Source of the DNA: Cololabis saira
Taxonomy: Eukaryota > Chordata > Actinopteri > Beloniformes > Belonidae
Direction of reading: 5' to 3'
Length of the DNA: 64,000 nucleotides
Assembly: GCF_033807715.1 (NCBI RefSeq)
Contig: NC_084599.1
Span: forward strand, 2,448,501-2,512,500
Below the pieces are notes generated by a model that was not told where the DNA came from, made no database searches, and saw only the letters and a program-made list of their open reading frames with translations. This document shows, piece by piece, positions 24,554 to 35,289 of this stretch. The first letter of the stretch is position 1, and each line of letters opens with the position of its first letter. A program made the translations under genes and the position numbers.

Positions 24554-24960
24554 GTCAAGGTGTATCAGTGTCGAAGGGGTGAAACTATGGAACCGCCTGG
24601 ATGAGGAACTAAAAGAAAGTAGCTCAATTTACAAATTTAAAAAAAATTATGAATCTAAAATAATAGATAAATATAGAACACTAATATAAATCATCTTGAT
24701 ATTAAATATCCAACTGTCTAAATTTTGCTGTCCTCAATCGTGAGTGACCACATTTATTTTCTTCTCTTCTTTGTTCATTTTCTTAGTTTTGTTCGTTCGT
24801 TTCGTTTTCTTCTTATTAGTATCTTTTTTCCTTTTCTGTAGTCTGCCTTTTGTTGAAAAGGATAGGCAAAATAAGCCATGAGGCTATATATATATACAGT
24901 GTGTATATGCAAACATATTTAATGTAAATGACCAAAACAAAATAAACTAAACTAAAAAAA
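24554..24960 (+). pseudogene. LINE 3' end: last RT codons plus 3' UTR
   Basis: Opens with the C-terminal signature KGVKLWNRLDEELKES and continues IYKFKKNYESKIIDKYRT before a stop. A T-rich UTR follows, then an A-rich end (AACTAAACTAAAAAAAA). The same C-terminal motif order (VSVKG..LWN) occurs at 41555-42095, so the two are related jockey-superfamily LINEs. Strongly 5'-truncated. Confidence 0.7.
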
Positions 24961-25037
24961 ACAGACAGGTGAAACTAGGAAGTCAGACATGACATAAGAA
25001 CAATCTGGCAGTGACTGGCTGGGAGTGGACTGCTTAA

Positions 25038-25553
25038 CCCTCCTGTCCTCATTTCCTGAATACACCCCGTGTCCTCTGGGTCAAAATGACCAGTCTTCAG
25101 TAAACCCCCATTATAGGCAGCTGAATTTACTTTTAAACACCAAATTTCATCTTGATTGAAGAAACAACTTGTCATTCATCACAAAATGTATGAATGGCTT
25201 CAGTTTTCCCTCTTTTTCATCTTCTTTATTTCTATAGGTAAAGAAAGAAATGTGTGTTTCTTTTTTTTCTCCAGTGAACAATTTTTGATAATATATAATA
25301 TGAAATATAACATCCCATTCAACTAATTAGCACGTATAGGGCAGTATGCAAGTGCGCAGCCTTTTGCAGATATTTATTACACCTGCAGCACACAGTATAG
25401 TCCTTCTTTTGAGGGCACAACTGACATCTCTTCCTCTTACTTGCCCTAGCTGGGGAAGTTAAATTTGAAGTTAAAAAAAATATTGATTAAACGATTTAGG
25501 TTGTTTTTTTTAACACAGTGGCAGGTCATTGTGACCCGAGGACAACAGGAGGG
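25038..25553 (-). mobile_element. piggyBac-type element, internally deleted, 516 bp, TTAA target
   Basis: Ends CCCTCCTGTCCTC and GAGGACAACAGGAGGG are inverted repeats beginning CCC and ending GGG. Both sides are flanked by TTAA (25034-25037 and 25554-25557), the piggyBac target. Sub-terminal GGGTCAAAATGACC and GGTCATTGTGACCC are also inverted copies of each other. A remnant of the transposase C-terminal zinc-binding domain is kept on the minus strand. Confidence 0.92.
25328..25452 (-). pseudogene. piggyBac transposase C-terminal cysteine-rich domain remnant
   Basis: Minus-strand frame reads SKRKRCQLCPQKKDY then TVCCRCNKYLQKAA, giving C-x2-C ... C-x2-C around a basic segment, as in the C-terminal cysteine-rich domain of piggyBac transposases. 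The domain recognises the element's terminal repeats. The DDE catalytic core is gone; only this tail remains next to the right part of the element. It is shorter than the usual gene-length cut-offs, so it is easily missed. Confidence 0.78.
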
Positions 25554-25771
25554 TTAAGTAGAAGCCCAGGGCTGACTGCAGATGTGGAGCAGGTGTGGAA
25601 GGATGGAGAAAACATAGTGACACGAGGAGGCGGAGCTGGCAGGTGTGGAGCTGGAGTGGATGTGACAGGAGGTTGTGCATTATCTGTCTTTCTTGGTCCG
25701 GTAAAAGAAAATTGGTGCAAGATTGGTGAAAAAATAACAGGATGTCACTGTGCATGCACCTAAGGTACATG

Positions 25772-26352
25772 GTGCAGCATCCTCTGCCGGTGGCGAAGAG
25801 CATCTCTGAATGCACAACACCGGAACCTGCAGCGTGAGAGTGAGAGGGGCAGGGTAACGGCCCGGTCAGGCGGGGTAGAGATTTGTCCGTCAAGACTCCT
25901 CTCCCTGGCCCTGCCCCTTCTCAACCTTTCCCCGACCCTGTACCTAACCTGGGACTTGCTGATTGGGCCGGAGTTTCAGGAGCTGCGTGCTGGCCTGCGG
26001 TCCCCACCCCCGGTCATCCCGTTGCTGCTTCCACCTGCCTGCGGTCCCCACCCCCGGTCATCCTGCTGCTGCTTCCACCTGCCTGCGGTCCCCACCCCTG
26101 GTCATCCCGTTGCTGCTTCCACCTGCCTGCTGTGTGCTGTTGCTGGTCCAGGTTTCTTCCCTCCTAAAGGGGAGTTTTTCCTGCCACTGTTTGGCTTAAG
26201 GTTTTTCTCCCACCATGGGAGTTTTTACCTGCCATTGTTTATGTAATAATTGCTCGGGAGTTTATGTTCTGGGTCTCTGGAAAGCGTCTAGAGACAACTT
26301 TTGTTGTATTAGATGCTATATAAATAAAATTGAATTGAATTGAATTGAATTA
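25772..26352 (+). repeat. L2-type LINE 3' UTR copy
   Basis: Starts at GCAGCATCCTCTGCCGGTGG and matches 31953-32485 through ACTTGCTGATTGGGCCGG. It has three 44-bp units (about 25998-26127) and the conserved tail, and ends in TTGAA repeats. Confidence 0.9.
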
Positions 26353-27244
26353 AGGTAAGGCATTTCATTCAGGGTGTTTGTGCAAGACTTCCTGGTGAGC
26401 CAGGAGAAAAGAGGTTTGAAAACTGCTTCAAGGAAACGGTTTGTTTGCAGCCCAAACCAAGCAAAAGCCAAGTCAATCTATGTTGGTAGCTTGTTCCATT
26501 CATATGATCAGCATCTACCCTACCCCGATACGGTAGTGAAAATGCATTTGCATCACTTCCTGTCACTCCATTGACAATTTTTATATTGCTTAACATATGG
26601 ATTCAGGTGCATGAAATAAAATAAAGCTGATAAAAATAGTATTTATCAGCCCAGTCCAGCCCTTCAAGAGAATTACAAAAAGAATACTAAACTAATTTGT
26701 ATTACTAATTTGCTGTACACTGTTATAGGGTTACAGTTGCTAATAGATCTTTCATGTCTGTATCAGCTGTGTCAATTACTTGCATTTGCAATCATTATTG
26801 TGTTGCAAGACTGAGGATAGAGCATGTCTGAGCAGAATGGAGTGCACTTATGATTAAATACACCATTTCTGAGATGATATGTGCTGTTTTAACTCACATC
26901 TGTAAACCTGTCAGTGGTGGACATGTATCATATCCGTGTGCTTACTGGAAGGTCCTCATGAATGGCAACACATTGTGAGGGTGAGTCAATGACAGCGGGA
27001 TATCTGAGGAGTTAAAGATGTATTGTGTTGTTGGTTAGTTGCAGAGTCAGAGGTTACCTGGCTGGCTGACTGTTTCAACTGCCAGTCTGTCATTATCACC
27101 CCAGGATTGGACAACCTGGAAGTTCTCTCTGTGACGTCTGCACATTTGCACACTGCGCATTTTTCTTTTCTTAACAAATCATCTTATTCCTTTCTTGAGT
27201 TAATAAGATGTTGTTTTTTGTGAATTCCTTTCCTTTACCTCCTT
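26353..27244. other. No recognised gene or repeat
   Basis: Unclassified sequence. Short frames without recognisable domains. Confidence 0.4.
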
Positions 27245-27575
27245 TATGTTAATAATAATAATACATTTTATTTATTATGCACTTTACTTTCCTGAGAATC
27301 TCAACGTGCTACAGTTTGATAATTAAAAAGGAAACAGAAATAATAAAATCAAGATAAGATAAGAGAGAAATGGGATAAAAAGTCAAGACATGGGTAAAAA
27401 GAGAATAAAACAATTAAAAACAGCAACTAGGGAAAAAAAACAACAGCAGTGTTTAGTGGTAAAAAGCTTTGCTAAAAAGAAAGGTTTTTAGTCCTCTTTT
27501 AAAATTGTCCGTGGTTTGTGGTGTCCTTAGGTTGTCAGGGAGGGCATTCCAGAGACATGGGGCAGCGACACTAAT

Positions 27576-28512
27576 GGCACTTTTCCACTAGTACCTACTC
27601 AGCCCGACTCGCCTCGGGACGGCTCGTCACGCATTGTCCTGGCTCCACCCGCTTTGTCCTCGTTTGTTTTTCCACAGCCAGGTGAGAAGTGGGGGGGTAG
27701 GGATGAGAAGTGGGCAGGCTGGGGTGAGAAGTGGGCGGGTTGGGGTGAGAAGTGGGCAGGTTGGGGTGAGAAGTGGGCGGGTTGGGATGAGAAGTGGGCA
27801 GGCTGGGGTGAGAAGTGGGCGGGTTGGGGTGAGAAGTGGGCAGGTTGGGGTGAGAAGTGGGCAGGTTGGGGTGAGAAGTTGGCAGGTTGGGGTGAGAAGT
27901 GGGCAGGTTGGGGTGAGAAGTGGGCAGGTTGGGGTGAGAAGTTGGCAGGTTGGGGTGAGAAGTGGGCAGGTTGGGGTGAGAAGTGGGCGGGTTGGGATGA
28001 GAAGTGGGCAGGTTGGGGTGAAGCTGCTGTGACGTACTCGATTGCGCAACACCTTTGTTTGTGTTGGCGCTGAAATCAGCTGGAGCCGCGAGCGGCTGAG
28101 AGCGGCTGAGAGTAAAACAGAGCGCCTGTGGATCTGTTCCTTATCGCCTGTCTACATCCCTTTTTAATTCTCTCATCAGCCACCAGGTTTATGAACATCT
28201 GCACCTCAGAGTTGGATCATGAAACAGACGTTTGCGCTGTATAATAAAATTGCGGCAAGCCGCGAATCGCTCTCGCGCTGACTCCCGCTTCCTGATTCAA
28301 ACATATTACAGCCCCGCCCCCCGACCAATCAGTGGTGTGGAGGGTGGTGACGTCAGATATAGTGCCGGCTCAGCCGCTTAGAACCTCCTCTGCCTCGGTA
28401 CAGAAAAAGTATCTGCTTGGCACGGCTCCACCCGCCTCGGTCCGTAGTGGAACAGCACAAGACGGGGGCGTGGCGGGTAGAAACGCTGAGTAGGTACTAG
28501 TGGAAAAGGGCC
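27576..28512. mobile_element. 937-bp inverted-repeat element with AT target duplication (ISL2EU-like)
   Basis: Left end GGCACTTTTCCACTAGTACC and right end GGTACTAGTGGAAAAGGGCC are inverted repeats; the match runs 28 bp with one mismatch. AT flanks both sides (27574-27575, 28513-28514). Removing the element and one AT restores the L2 frame, which fixes the boundaries. A 2-bp AT duplication is known for ISL2EU elements; that assignment is inference, as no transposase is present. The interior has a 21-bp minisatellite and GC-rich sequence. Confidence 0.85.
27702..28016 (+). repeat. 21-bp minisatellite, 15 units
   Basis: Fifteen consecutive units of GGTGAGAAGTGGGCAGGTTGG type, differing at a few positions (GGG/GAT, GGC/TGGC). 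The unit length is a multiple of three, so open frames run through it on both strands (GEKWAGW repeats on plus, PLLTPTC repeats on minus). These are artefacts of the repeat and not genes. Confidence 0.96.
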
Positions 28513-29156
28513 ATAAAGGCCCTGTCACCCAAGGGTGCAGAGTCTGGTCCTGGGAACATGAAGGTGGTTAGTGTGAGGAGAGCGGAGGGAATGTGTAGTG
28601 GGTTGTGGGAGGAGTAGTTCTTTGAGGTAGGGGGGGCCATTTCCATGGACCCTCTGGTGAGTGAGGAGGGAGACCTTATATTCAGTCCTGGTGGAGACAG
28701 GAAGCCAGTGGAGTTAGTGAAGAATGGGGGTGATATGTTTGTGTTTCCGCACTCTCATCAGGATCCTAGCTGCAGAGTTTTGGATGTACTGGAGCCTCTG
28801 CACCCCTCCTTGAACCGCCACCTTACTGTGGTGGAGGGGTGTGTGTGCCCGAGTGATCCTAGGAGCTATGTTGTCGGGGGCATTATGCCCCTGGTAGGGT
28901 TTCCCATGGCAAACAAGGCCCGCTACGTCGCCCGGATCGGCGTCACCGGGGCCCCACCCTGGAGCCAGGCCTGGGGTTGGGGCTCGTAGGTGAGCGCCAG
29001 GTGGCCGGGTCAGCCCGAAACGGCGACGTGGGCCAGCCTTCCCGTAGGCCCACCACCCGCAGGAAGGTCCATGACAAGCTGGTGCCATGTGGACTGGGTA
29101 GCAGCCATGGCGGGGCCTCGATGACCCAATCCCTGGACTAAAACCCTCACAGTGGG

Positions 29157-30250
29157 GACATGGAATGTCACCTCGCTGGGGGGGAAGGAGCCGGAACTTG
29201 TGAGTGAGGTTGAGAGATAACGGCTAGAGATAGTCGGGCTCACCTCCACACATAGCTTGGGCTCTGGAAACCCAGCTCCTTGAAAGGGGCTGGACCCTCC
29301 ACTACTCTGGAGTTGCCCAGGGTGAGAGACGGCGGGCTGGTGTGGGCTTGGTTATAGCCCCTCAGCTCAGTCGCCATGTGTTGGAGTTCACCCCGGTGAA
29401 CGAGAGGGTCGCTTCCCTGCGCCTTCGGGTCGGGAAAAGGTCTCTCACTGGATTACTGGATAGTGCTCCAACTGGGGACTCCATTGGTCTACTGGGAGAC
29501 TTCAAAGCTCACGTGGGCAATGACAGTGATACCTGGAAAGGCGTGATTGGGAGGAACGGCCTCCCCGATCTGAACCCGAGCGATGTTTTGTTGTTGGACT
29601 TCTGTGCTAGTCACAGTTTGTCCATAACGAACACCATGTTCAGGCATAAGGGTGTCCATCAGTGCACGTGGCACCAGGACACCCTAGGCCGGAGGTCAAT
29701 GATCGACTTTGTTGTCGTTTCATCTGACCTTCGGCGGCATGTCTTGGACACTCGGGTGAAGAGAGGGGCTGAGCTGTCAACTGATCACCACCTGGTGGTG
29801 AGTTGGATGTGCTGGCGGAGGAGGAGGTTGGACAGACCGGGCAGACCCAAACGGATTGTGAGGGTCTGTTGGGAATGTCTGGCCGTGCTCTCTGTCAGGG
29901 ACATCTTCAACTCCCACCTCCGGGAGAGCTTCTCTCAGATCCCGGGGGAGGCAGGGGACATTGAGTCCGAGTGGACCATGTTCTCTGCCTCCATTGTCGA
30001 CGCGACGGCTCGAAGTTGTGGTCGCAAGGTCTCCGGTGCCTGTCGTGGCGGCAATCCTAGAACCCGGTGGTGGACAACGGAAGTACAGGATGCCGTCAGA
30101 CTGAAGAAGGAGTCCTACCGGGCTATGATACCCGGGTCTGGGAGGAGTTCGGGGAGGCCATGGAGGAAGACTTTCGGTCGGCCTCGAGGAAATCTGGAGG
30201 ACCGTTCGGCACCTCAGAAAGGGGAAGCAGTACTCTGCCGGCACCGTTTA
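29157..30250 (+). pseudogene. Rex3-like endonuclease domain (apurinic-type) and linker
   Basis: Begins at the TWNVTSLGGKEPELV motif. A TAA at 29218-29220 interrupts VER/RLEIVGL, and one extra A near 29272 shifts the frame; thereafter it is open from about 29273 through an ATG at 29342. Visible motifs include [35 protein letters not shown] and [12 protein letters not shown] (the SDH-type catalytic motif). In LGDFKAH the usual Asn after GDF is Lys (codon 29504-29506); this Asn is a catalytic-site residue of apurinic-type endonucleases, so the enzyme would be impaired even without the frameshifts. A deletion of about 90 bp after KKESYRAM removes part of the linker to the RT and changes frame. 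The product would nick target DNA for reverse transcription. Confidence 0.85.
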
Positions 30251-31895
30251 CGGTGTGGGTGGGGAGCTGTTGACCTCGACTGGTGACATCGTCGGACGGT
30301 GGAAGGAATACTTCGAGGATCTCCTCAACCCGACTGACATGCCTTCCACTGAGGAAGCAGAGAGTGGGGACTCTGGGGCGTGCTCATCCATCACCGCGGC
30401 CGAGGTCACTGAGGTGGTTCATAAGCTCCTCGGTGATAGGACACCGGGGGTGGATGAGATTCGCCCTGAGTACCTCAAGTCTCTGGATGTCGTAGGGCTG
30501 TCTTGGTTGACACGCCTCTGCGACATTGCATGGAGGAAGGGGACAGTACCGCTGGAGTGGCAAACCGGGGTGGTGGTCCCTCTGTTTAAAAAGGAGGCTG
30601 GAGAGTGTGTTCCAACTATACGGGGGATCACACTTCTCAGCCTCCCCGGGAAAGTCTACGCCAGGGTACTGGAAAGGAGAATACGGCCGATAGTTGAATC
30701 TCGGATTCAGGAGGAACAATGCAGTTTTCGTCCCGGTCGTGGAACACTGGACCAGTTCTATACCCTGTGCAGGGTGCTCAAGGGTTCATGGGAATTTGCC
30801 CAACCAGTCTACATGTGCTTTGTGGATCTGGAGAAGGCATTTGACCGTGTCCCTCGTGCCATTCTGTGGGGGGTGCTCGGTGAGTATGGAGTCCGGGGCC
30901 CTCTATTAAGGGCTGTCCGGTCTCTGTATGATCGGAGCAGGAGTCTGGTTCGCATTGCCGGCAGTAGATCACTTGTTCCCAGTGCATGTTGGACTCCGGC
31001 AGGGCTGCCCTTTGTCACCGGTCCTGTGCATAATTTTTATGGACAGGATTTCTAGGCGCAGCCAGGGGCCGGAGGGGATCCGTTTTGGGAACCTCAGGAT
31101 TTCATCTCTGCTTTTTGCAGATGATGTTGTCCTGTTGGCTTCATCAGACCGGGACCTTCAGCATGTGCTGGGGCGGTTTGCAGCCGAGTGGGACGCGGCA
31201 GGGATGAGAATCAGCACCTCCAAAACCGAGGCAATGGTTCTCCATCGGGAAAGGGTGGCGTGCCTTCTCCGGGTGGGCGGAGAAGTCCTGCCTCAGGTGG
31301 AGGAGTTCAAGTATCTCGGGATCTTGTTCACGAGTGAGGGAACGATGGAGCGGGAGATTGACAGACGGATCGGTGCAGCGTCCGCAGTTATGCGTTCGGT
31401 GTACCGGACCGTCGTGGTGAAGAGGGAGCTGAGTCGAAAGGCTAAGCTCTCGATTTACCGGTCAATCTACGCACCTACCCTCACCTATGTTCATGAACTT
31501 TGGGTAGTGACCGAAAGGACAAGGTCGCGGATAGAAGCGGCCGAGATGAGTTTCCTCCGCAGGGTGGCTGGACGCTCCCTTAGAGATAGGGTGGGGAGTT
31601 CGGTCACCAGGGAGGAGCTCGGAGTCGAGCCGCTACTCCTTCACATTGAGATGAGTCAGCTGAGGTGGCTTGGGCATCTGTACCGGATCCTCCTGGACGC
31701 CTCCCTAGGGAGGTGTTCCAGGCATGTCCCACCGGGAGGAGACCCAGGACACGTTGGAGAGACTATGTCTCTCGGCTGGCCTGGGAACGCCTCGGACTCC
31801 CCTCGGAGGAGCTGGAGGAGGTGTCTGGGGTGAAGGAAGTCTGGGCATCTTTGCTGAGGGCTGCTGCCCCCGCGACCTGGGAACGGATAAGCGGC
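30251..31895 (+). pseudogene. Rex3-like reverse transcriptase and C-terminal domain
   Basis: Runs in two frames. The first (30255-31055) holds [52 protein letters not shown] and motif A (CFVDLEKAFDRVPR). A frameshift near 30975 moves to the second (30928-31833) with motif B (VGLRQGCPLSPVL), motif C (LLFADDVVLLASS), EFKYLGILFTSEGTMEREI, LTYVHELWVVTERT and LGVEPLLLHIEMSQLRWLGH. Another shift near 31740 precedes TRWRDYVSRLAWERLGLP. All RT motifs are recognisable, including the FADD catalytic pair. Domain order endonuclease-RT-C-terminal and the GATG-type tail fit the RTE clade, Rex3 group. Not translatable as one protein. Confidence 0.87.
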
Positions 31896-31952
31896 GGACG
31901 ATGGATGGATGGAGCCTCTGGAGACTCTTGCTGGGGATCCCGATGAGAAGTG

Positions 31953-32485
31953 TCCTCTGCTGGTGGCGAAGAGCATCTCTGAATGCACAACACCGGAACC
32001 TGCAGCGTGGGAGTGAGAGAGGCAGGGTAACGGCCCGGTCAGGCGGGGAAGAGATCTGTCCGTCAAGACTCCTCTCCCTGGCCCTGCCCCTTCTCAACCT
32101 TTCCCCCGACCCTGAACCTAACCTGGGGCTTGCTGATTGGGCCGGAGCTTCGGGAGCTGCGTGCTGGCCTGCGGTGCCCACCCCTGGTCATCCCGTTGCT
32201 GCTTCCACCTGCCTGCTTTGTGCTGTTGACGTCCCCGACCCCCCAGTCTGGCCCTCGGCAGGAGGGTCCCTCCTTATGAGCCTGGTCCTGCTCAAGGTTT
32301 CTTCCCTCCTAAAGGGGAGTTTTTCTTGCCACTGTTTGGCTTAAGGCTTTTCTCCCACTAGGGGAGTTTTTACCTGCCATTGTTTATTTAACAATTGCTC
32401 GGGGTTTATGTTCTGGGTCTCTGGAAAGCGTCTGGAGACAACTTTTGTTGTATTAGATGCTATATAAATAAAATTGAATTGAATT
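31953..32485 (+). repeat. L2-type LINE 3' UTR copy inside the older L2 RT
   Basis: A 5'-truncated UTR starting TCCTCTGCTGGTGGCG and ending in TTGAA repeats, flanked by GAAGTG (31947-31952 and 32486-32491). It has one copy of the 44-bp unit. It lies 33 bp after the Rex3 tail, but the two are separate insertions: 26 bp of host RT sequence plus a target-duplication copy lie between them. Confidence 0.9.
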
Positions 32486-32715
32486 GAAGTGCTTTACAAT
32501 AGTCCAGTCTGGAGGAGACAAAGCCGTGGACCAGCTTTTCAGCATCTGGGAGGGTCAGCGTGGGACGGAGTCTGGCGATGTTGCGAAAGGTGGTAGAAGG
32601 AGATCTTGCAGAGGTGATTTATATGGGAATCAAAGGAGAGTTGGGGGTCCATTTTGACACCAAGTTTGGTGACAGATGAAGAGAGGGGAACATTGTGGCC
32701 AGAGAAGGTGATGCT

Positions 32716-34643
32716 GGTTATGGATGTTCACGTGTAATTGCTCCTCTCTGTTTGCTGTGGTCACCTGCAGAGCTATGTTTTAACACCAGAAGCACTTCAG
32801 TACATTTTGGTTCCCATCAAAAGAGTCTGTATTTATCCTTTCTGTTGCTTTCATGGTATACCGGTCGCTGATACATGGTCACATGGGCAGCCAGCAGTCA
32901 CTGAATAAAAGAGGTCAGCCAGAAAGTCGGCAGTGAGTTGACACCCATCTCCTCGACGTGTCCTTGAGGAAGAGTCACAGTCACATGCTCATTGGTGTGC
33001 AAATGTTGAGGACAAGTGCTGGATACTCTAATTATAGTATATATCATTGGAAGTGAAGTTTTTAGACTATTTATCAATGAGAAACACTATGAAGCACTAC
33101 GTAAACCATCCATTGAGCATTTTCTTTGTAATAATTGTTGCAAAGTCTTATGAGGGAGGTTTTCAGTTTATCACGTTGGCTTTACATGAGCATTCACTCA
33201 CAATGTGTTACCTGTGATCAGCATCTGTAATCTTACTGACATCAGTCATTTTCTACGTTTATTCAGAATGTTTGGCTTGATTTAATGCCTCATCTACTCA
33301 TCTTATCCTTAAACTATTTAGTTTTAGGGTGTACATTGCCGTTTTAAAGGTTGCAATGAGGTCATTATAGCACCACTTATTATAGAAACCATACCAGAAA
33401 CTATTTTAATGTTTTTGCAGGTTACAAGTAGACATATGAGTTCTGTTATATCTGTCCAAAAAAAAACAACATTCATCTACTCAGTTACTTTTAATTTTGT
33501 GTTTCTTCTCCTTTTTTGTCAGTTAGAAAAAGACATCTCACCAAGACTGACTGAAAGATTATTGAAATGTCCCATAGCCGCAACAAAGTATTCATTAATT
33601 CAGAACACAGCACTGTACAACAAAAGAAGCAATTATAAAGAGAACAACTTCAAGGCAGTATACAAAAAGATCAGGAGAGGAATTCAAAAAAGAAAAAAGA
33701 AAGGTCTGCATTCAACTTAATGACGTGCCGAAGCTTTTCATTGTTGCGGTAAACATGTTCTCTCGTCTTGCATTTTCTTTGAAAGTCCTTTAGAGTTGTG
33801 CTTTTAAAGGGAACTTCAGAAGAACTTCGTCTTCTGTTCTTGACAAGATTTTTTGGGCTGCCTTAAGTGTCTGCAAACTGAAAACTATACTAAAAAGTTA
33901 GCTCCTCCAATTTCCTCTTTCTGTTTTGGAATTCAATTTGCAGTACAGTACTTTTTGGCTTTGCTATTCAAAAAAGCATTAATTAAAAAAAACAACAACA
34001 CATACATGGATTTTGAAATGTTGACTGGCTGTTTTGTGTCTGCAGTGTGATGCTGTTGCCACAGAACCAGATGGGAGTTTTAAGTAGCTGCACTCAGAGG
34101 CTCCAAAAGTGTTCTGTAGTTATCTTTCAGTGGTTCACTCACTTTACTTGCGTTTCAAATATGATGCAAGTGCATTCAGTGTATTGTTAGATGTTTCTAA
34201 ACAATGAACTCTATCTTCCCAAAATGTGTTTAGCTTCCTACCATTACATTTTGTAAATATATCCTCTTACTAGTCATGTCATCTGCCTTTGCTTTTTTTA
34301 GGACCTGCTGTCAAGCTGCCACACACCAACCATAACACAAACGAGAGCTCTTTTACCACTGTTAGGCCATATCCATGCGTAAAAACACAAAGAAGGGCTG
34401 AATGGACAGTTCACCAAAGAAGCACATGGGTTAAGGCAACAAACCAACAGGACACGAAACCCCAGGGAGCTTTGCATTTTCACACCTTTTTGTGTGGAAA
34501 TTATTATCGGCCTCTCAAGACCCAGAAGTCAGACTCACATGAACTCAGGTCAGGAAATGAATACTGCTGCGATCCCGTTCTTCACTCCGTTAGCCCCCAC
34601 TCACCAAATATGGCCACCAGCAGGATTTGTCCCCTCTAACATT
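32716..34643. other. No recognised gene
   Basis: A frame at 33409-33720 (ending QLEKDISPRLTERLLKC then a Lys-rich tail) is preceded by a pyrimidine-rich TTTTTTGTCAG that could be a splice acceptor, but no domain was recognised and no donor stands out. Otherwise ordinary AT-rich sequence. Confidence 0.35.
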
Positions 34644-34808
34644 GACTGCGTTTACATGCAGTCAATAATTCTTTTAAAAACAGAATATTGGCAATAACCC
34701 GAATTTGCACGGCCATGTAAACACCAATAACCCCTTTGAATAACCAGAATTTGCTCATATTCGGGTTTTTAAAAACCTTAATATGACCCCTGGGTTACTC
34801 CTTTTAAA
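34644..34808 (+). repeat. Dispersed repeat, copy 1 of a pair
   Basis: GACTGCGTTTACATGCA followed by AATATTGGCAATAACCCGAA and CACGGCCATGTAAACACC matches 45818-45980 in the same orientation at roughly 90 percent by eye. TTTACATG/CATGTAAA words suggest an inverted-repeat element, but the ends are not fixed. No coding potential. Confidence 0.6.
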
Positions 34809-35043
34809 CCTGAATATTGGGTCATGTAAACACCAAACAGAATATCCCCATCGAACGGAACAGGAATTTGTTTTCTGCTCATGCTCTGTTCACAAGGAAT
34901 CCTGGTCTTTTGAGTCCAGGAAGTTCTTCTAAACACGGAGAAACCAAGACCAGGAGGAGACTAATCACTTCATAAATGTAATGAAGGATATGAACATTTC
35001 TGCATTTGTAGACGGTAGAAAGTACCGGGATAGCCAGATTTAC

Positions 35044-35280
35044 AAAAAGGTGGAAGCAGCAACAGGATGATCAGAGGGGGGGGGGGGGGGGGGGGGCGTC
35101 AGCAGCACACAGCAGACATCCACGTAGGCAGGTGGAAGCAGCAACAGGATGATCAGAGGGGGGGGCGTCAGCAGCACACAGCAGACATCCACGTAGGCAG
35201 GTGGAAGCAGCAATGGGATGACCGGGGATGGGGGCCGGGAACGCAGGCCAGAACGCAGCACCCGAGGCTCCGGCCTGCAA
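35044..35280 (-). repeat. L2-type 3' UTR fragment with tandem units, minus strand
   Basis: On the minus strand it shows GGCCGGAGCCTCGGGTGCTG and GGTCATCCCATTGCTGC as in the other UTR copies, with two longer units of about 85 bp. A run of more than 20 G at about 35080-35097 lies within it. The terminal TTGAA tail is missing. Confidence 0.75.
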
Positions 35281-35289
35281 GATAAAGGC

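Larger units (their letters stand above)
24240..25771. repeat. Old unclassified repeat interrupted by a LINE tail and a piggyBac derivative
   Basis: Blocks 24240-24553, 24961-25033 and 25558-25771 have the same A/G-rich style (CAGGAACTGAAACGCAGG, CTGGCAGTGACTGGCTGG, GCAGATGTGGAGCAGGTGTGG) and read as one sequence once the LINE end (24554-24960) and piggyBac piece (25038-25553) are removed. No second copy is in the window to prove it, so this is inference. No protein frame. Confidence 0.4.
28801..31910 (+). mobile_element. Rex3-like LINE, nearly full length (3.1 kb)
   Basis: Flanked by GGAGCCTCTG at 28791-28800 and 31911-31920 (11 bp if the preceding T is counted). It starts CACCCCTCCTTGAACC, carries a 5' leader, endonuclease and reverse transcriptase, and ends in ATGGATGGAT repeats, the tail type of Rex3. 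It is inserted in the minus-strand L2 RT. It has a nonsense codon and several frameshifts, so it is dead, but it is the most complete LINE here. Confidence 0.88.
27245..32715 (-). pseudogene. L2-clade LINE reverse transcriptase C-terminus, split by three insertions
   Basis: Read on the minus strand, pieces 32715-32486, 31946-31921, 28790-28515 and 27573-27245 join into one RT C-terminus. It contains PDAEKLVHGFVSSRLDYCK, ALLIGIPSKSLQRLQYIQNS, HITPIL..LHWLPVSTRTEY, LGDRAFISVAAPCLWNALPD and FKRGLKTFLF, then a 3' UTR with an ATT-repeat tail at 27245. The order DAEKLVHAF..SRLDYC..QNSAAR..HITP..LHWLPV..RAF..LWN is that of L2-like LINEs. The insertions are 27576-28512, 28801-31910 and 31953-32485. 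Counting each target duplication once, the frame runs through all three junctions. Remaining damage: a stop just after HITPILH, a one-base insertion near 28530 and another near 32583. The catalytic RT part is absent. Confidence 0.85.

Noticed and set aside
27627..28073. Three overlapping frames of 130-140 codons on both strands
   Set aside because: All arise from the 21-bp minisatellite inside the 937-bp inverted-repeat element.
28645..28989. Plus-strand frame of 114 codons
   Set aside because: It spans the antisense of the L2 RT and the Rex3 5' leader, two elements joined by insertion, so it cannot be an ancestral gene.
31911..31952. Rex3 and the following L2 UTR as one chimeric LINE
   Set aside because: Both have their own target duplications, and host RT sequence lies between them (31921-31946).
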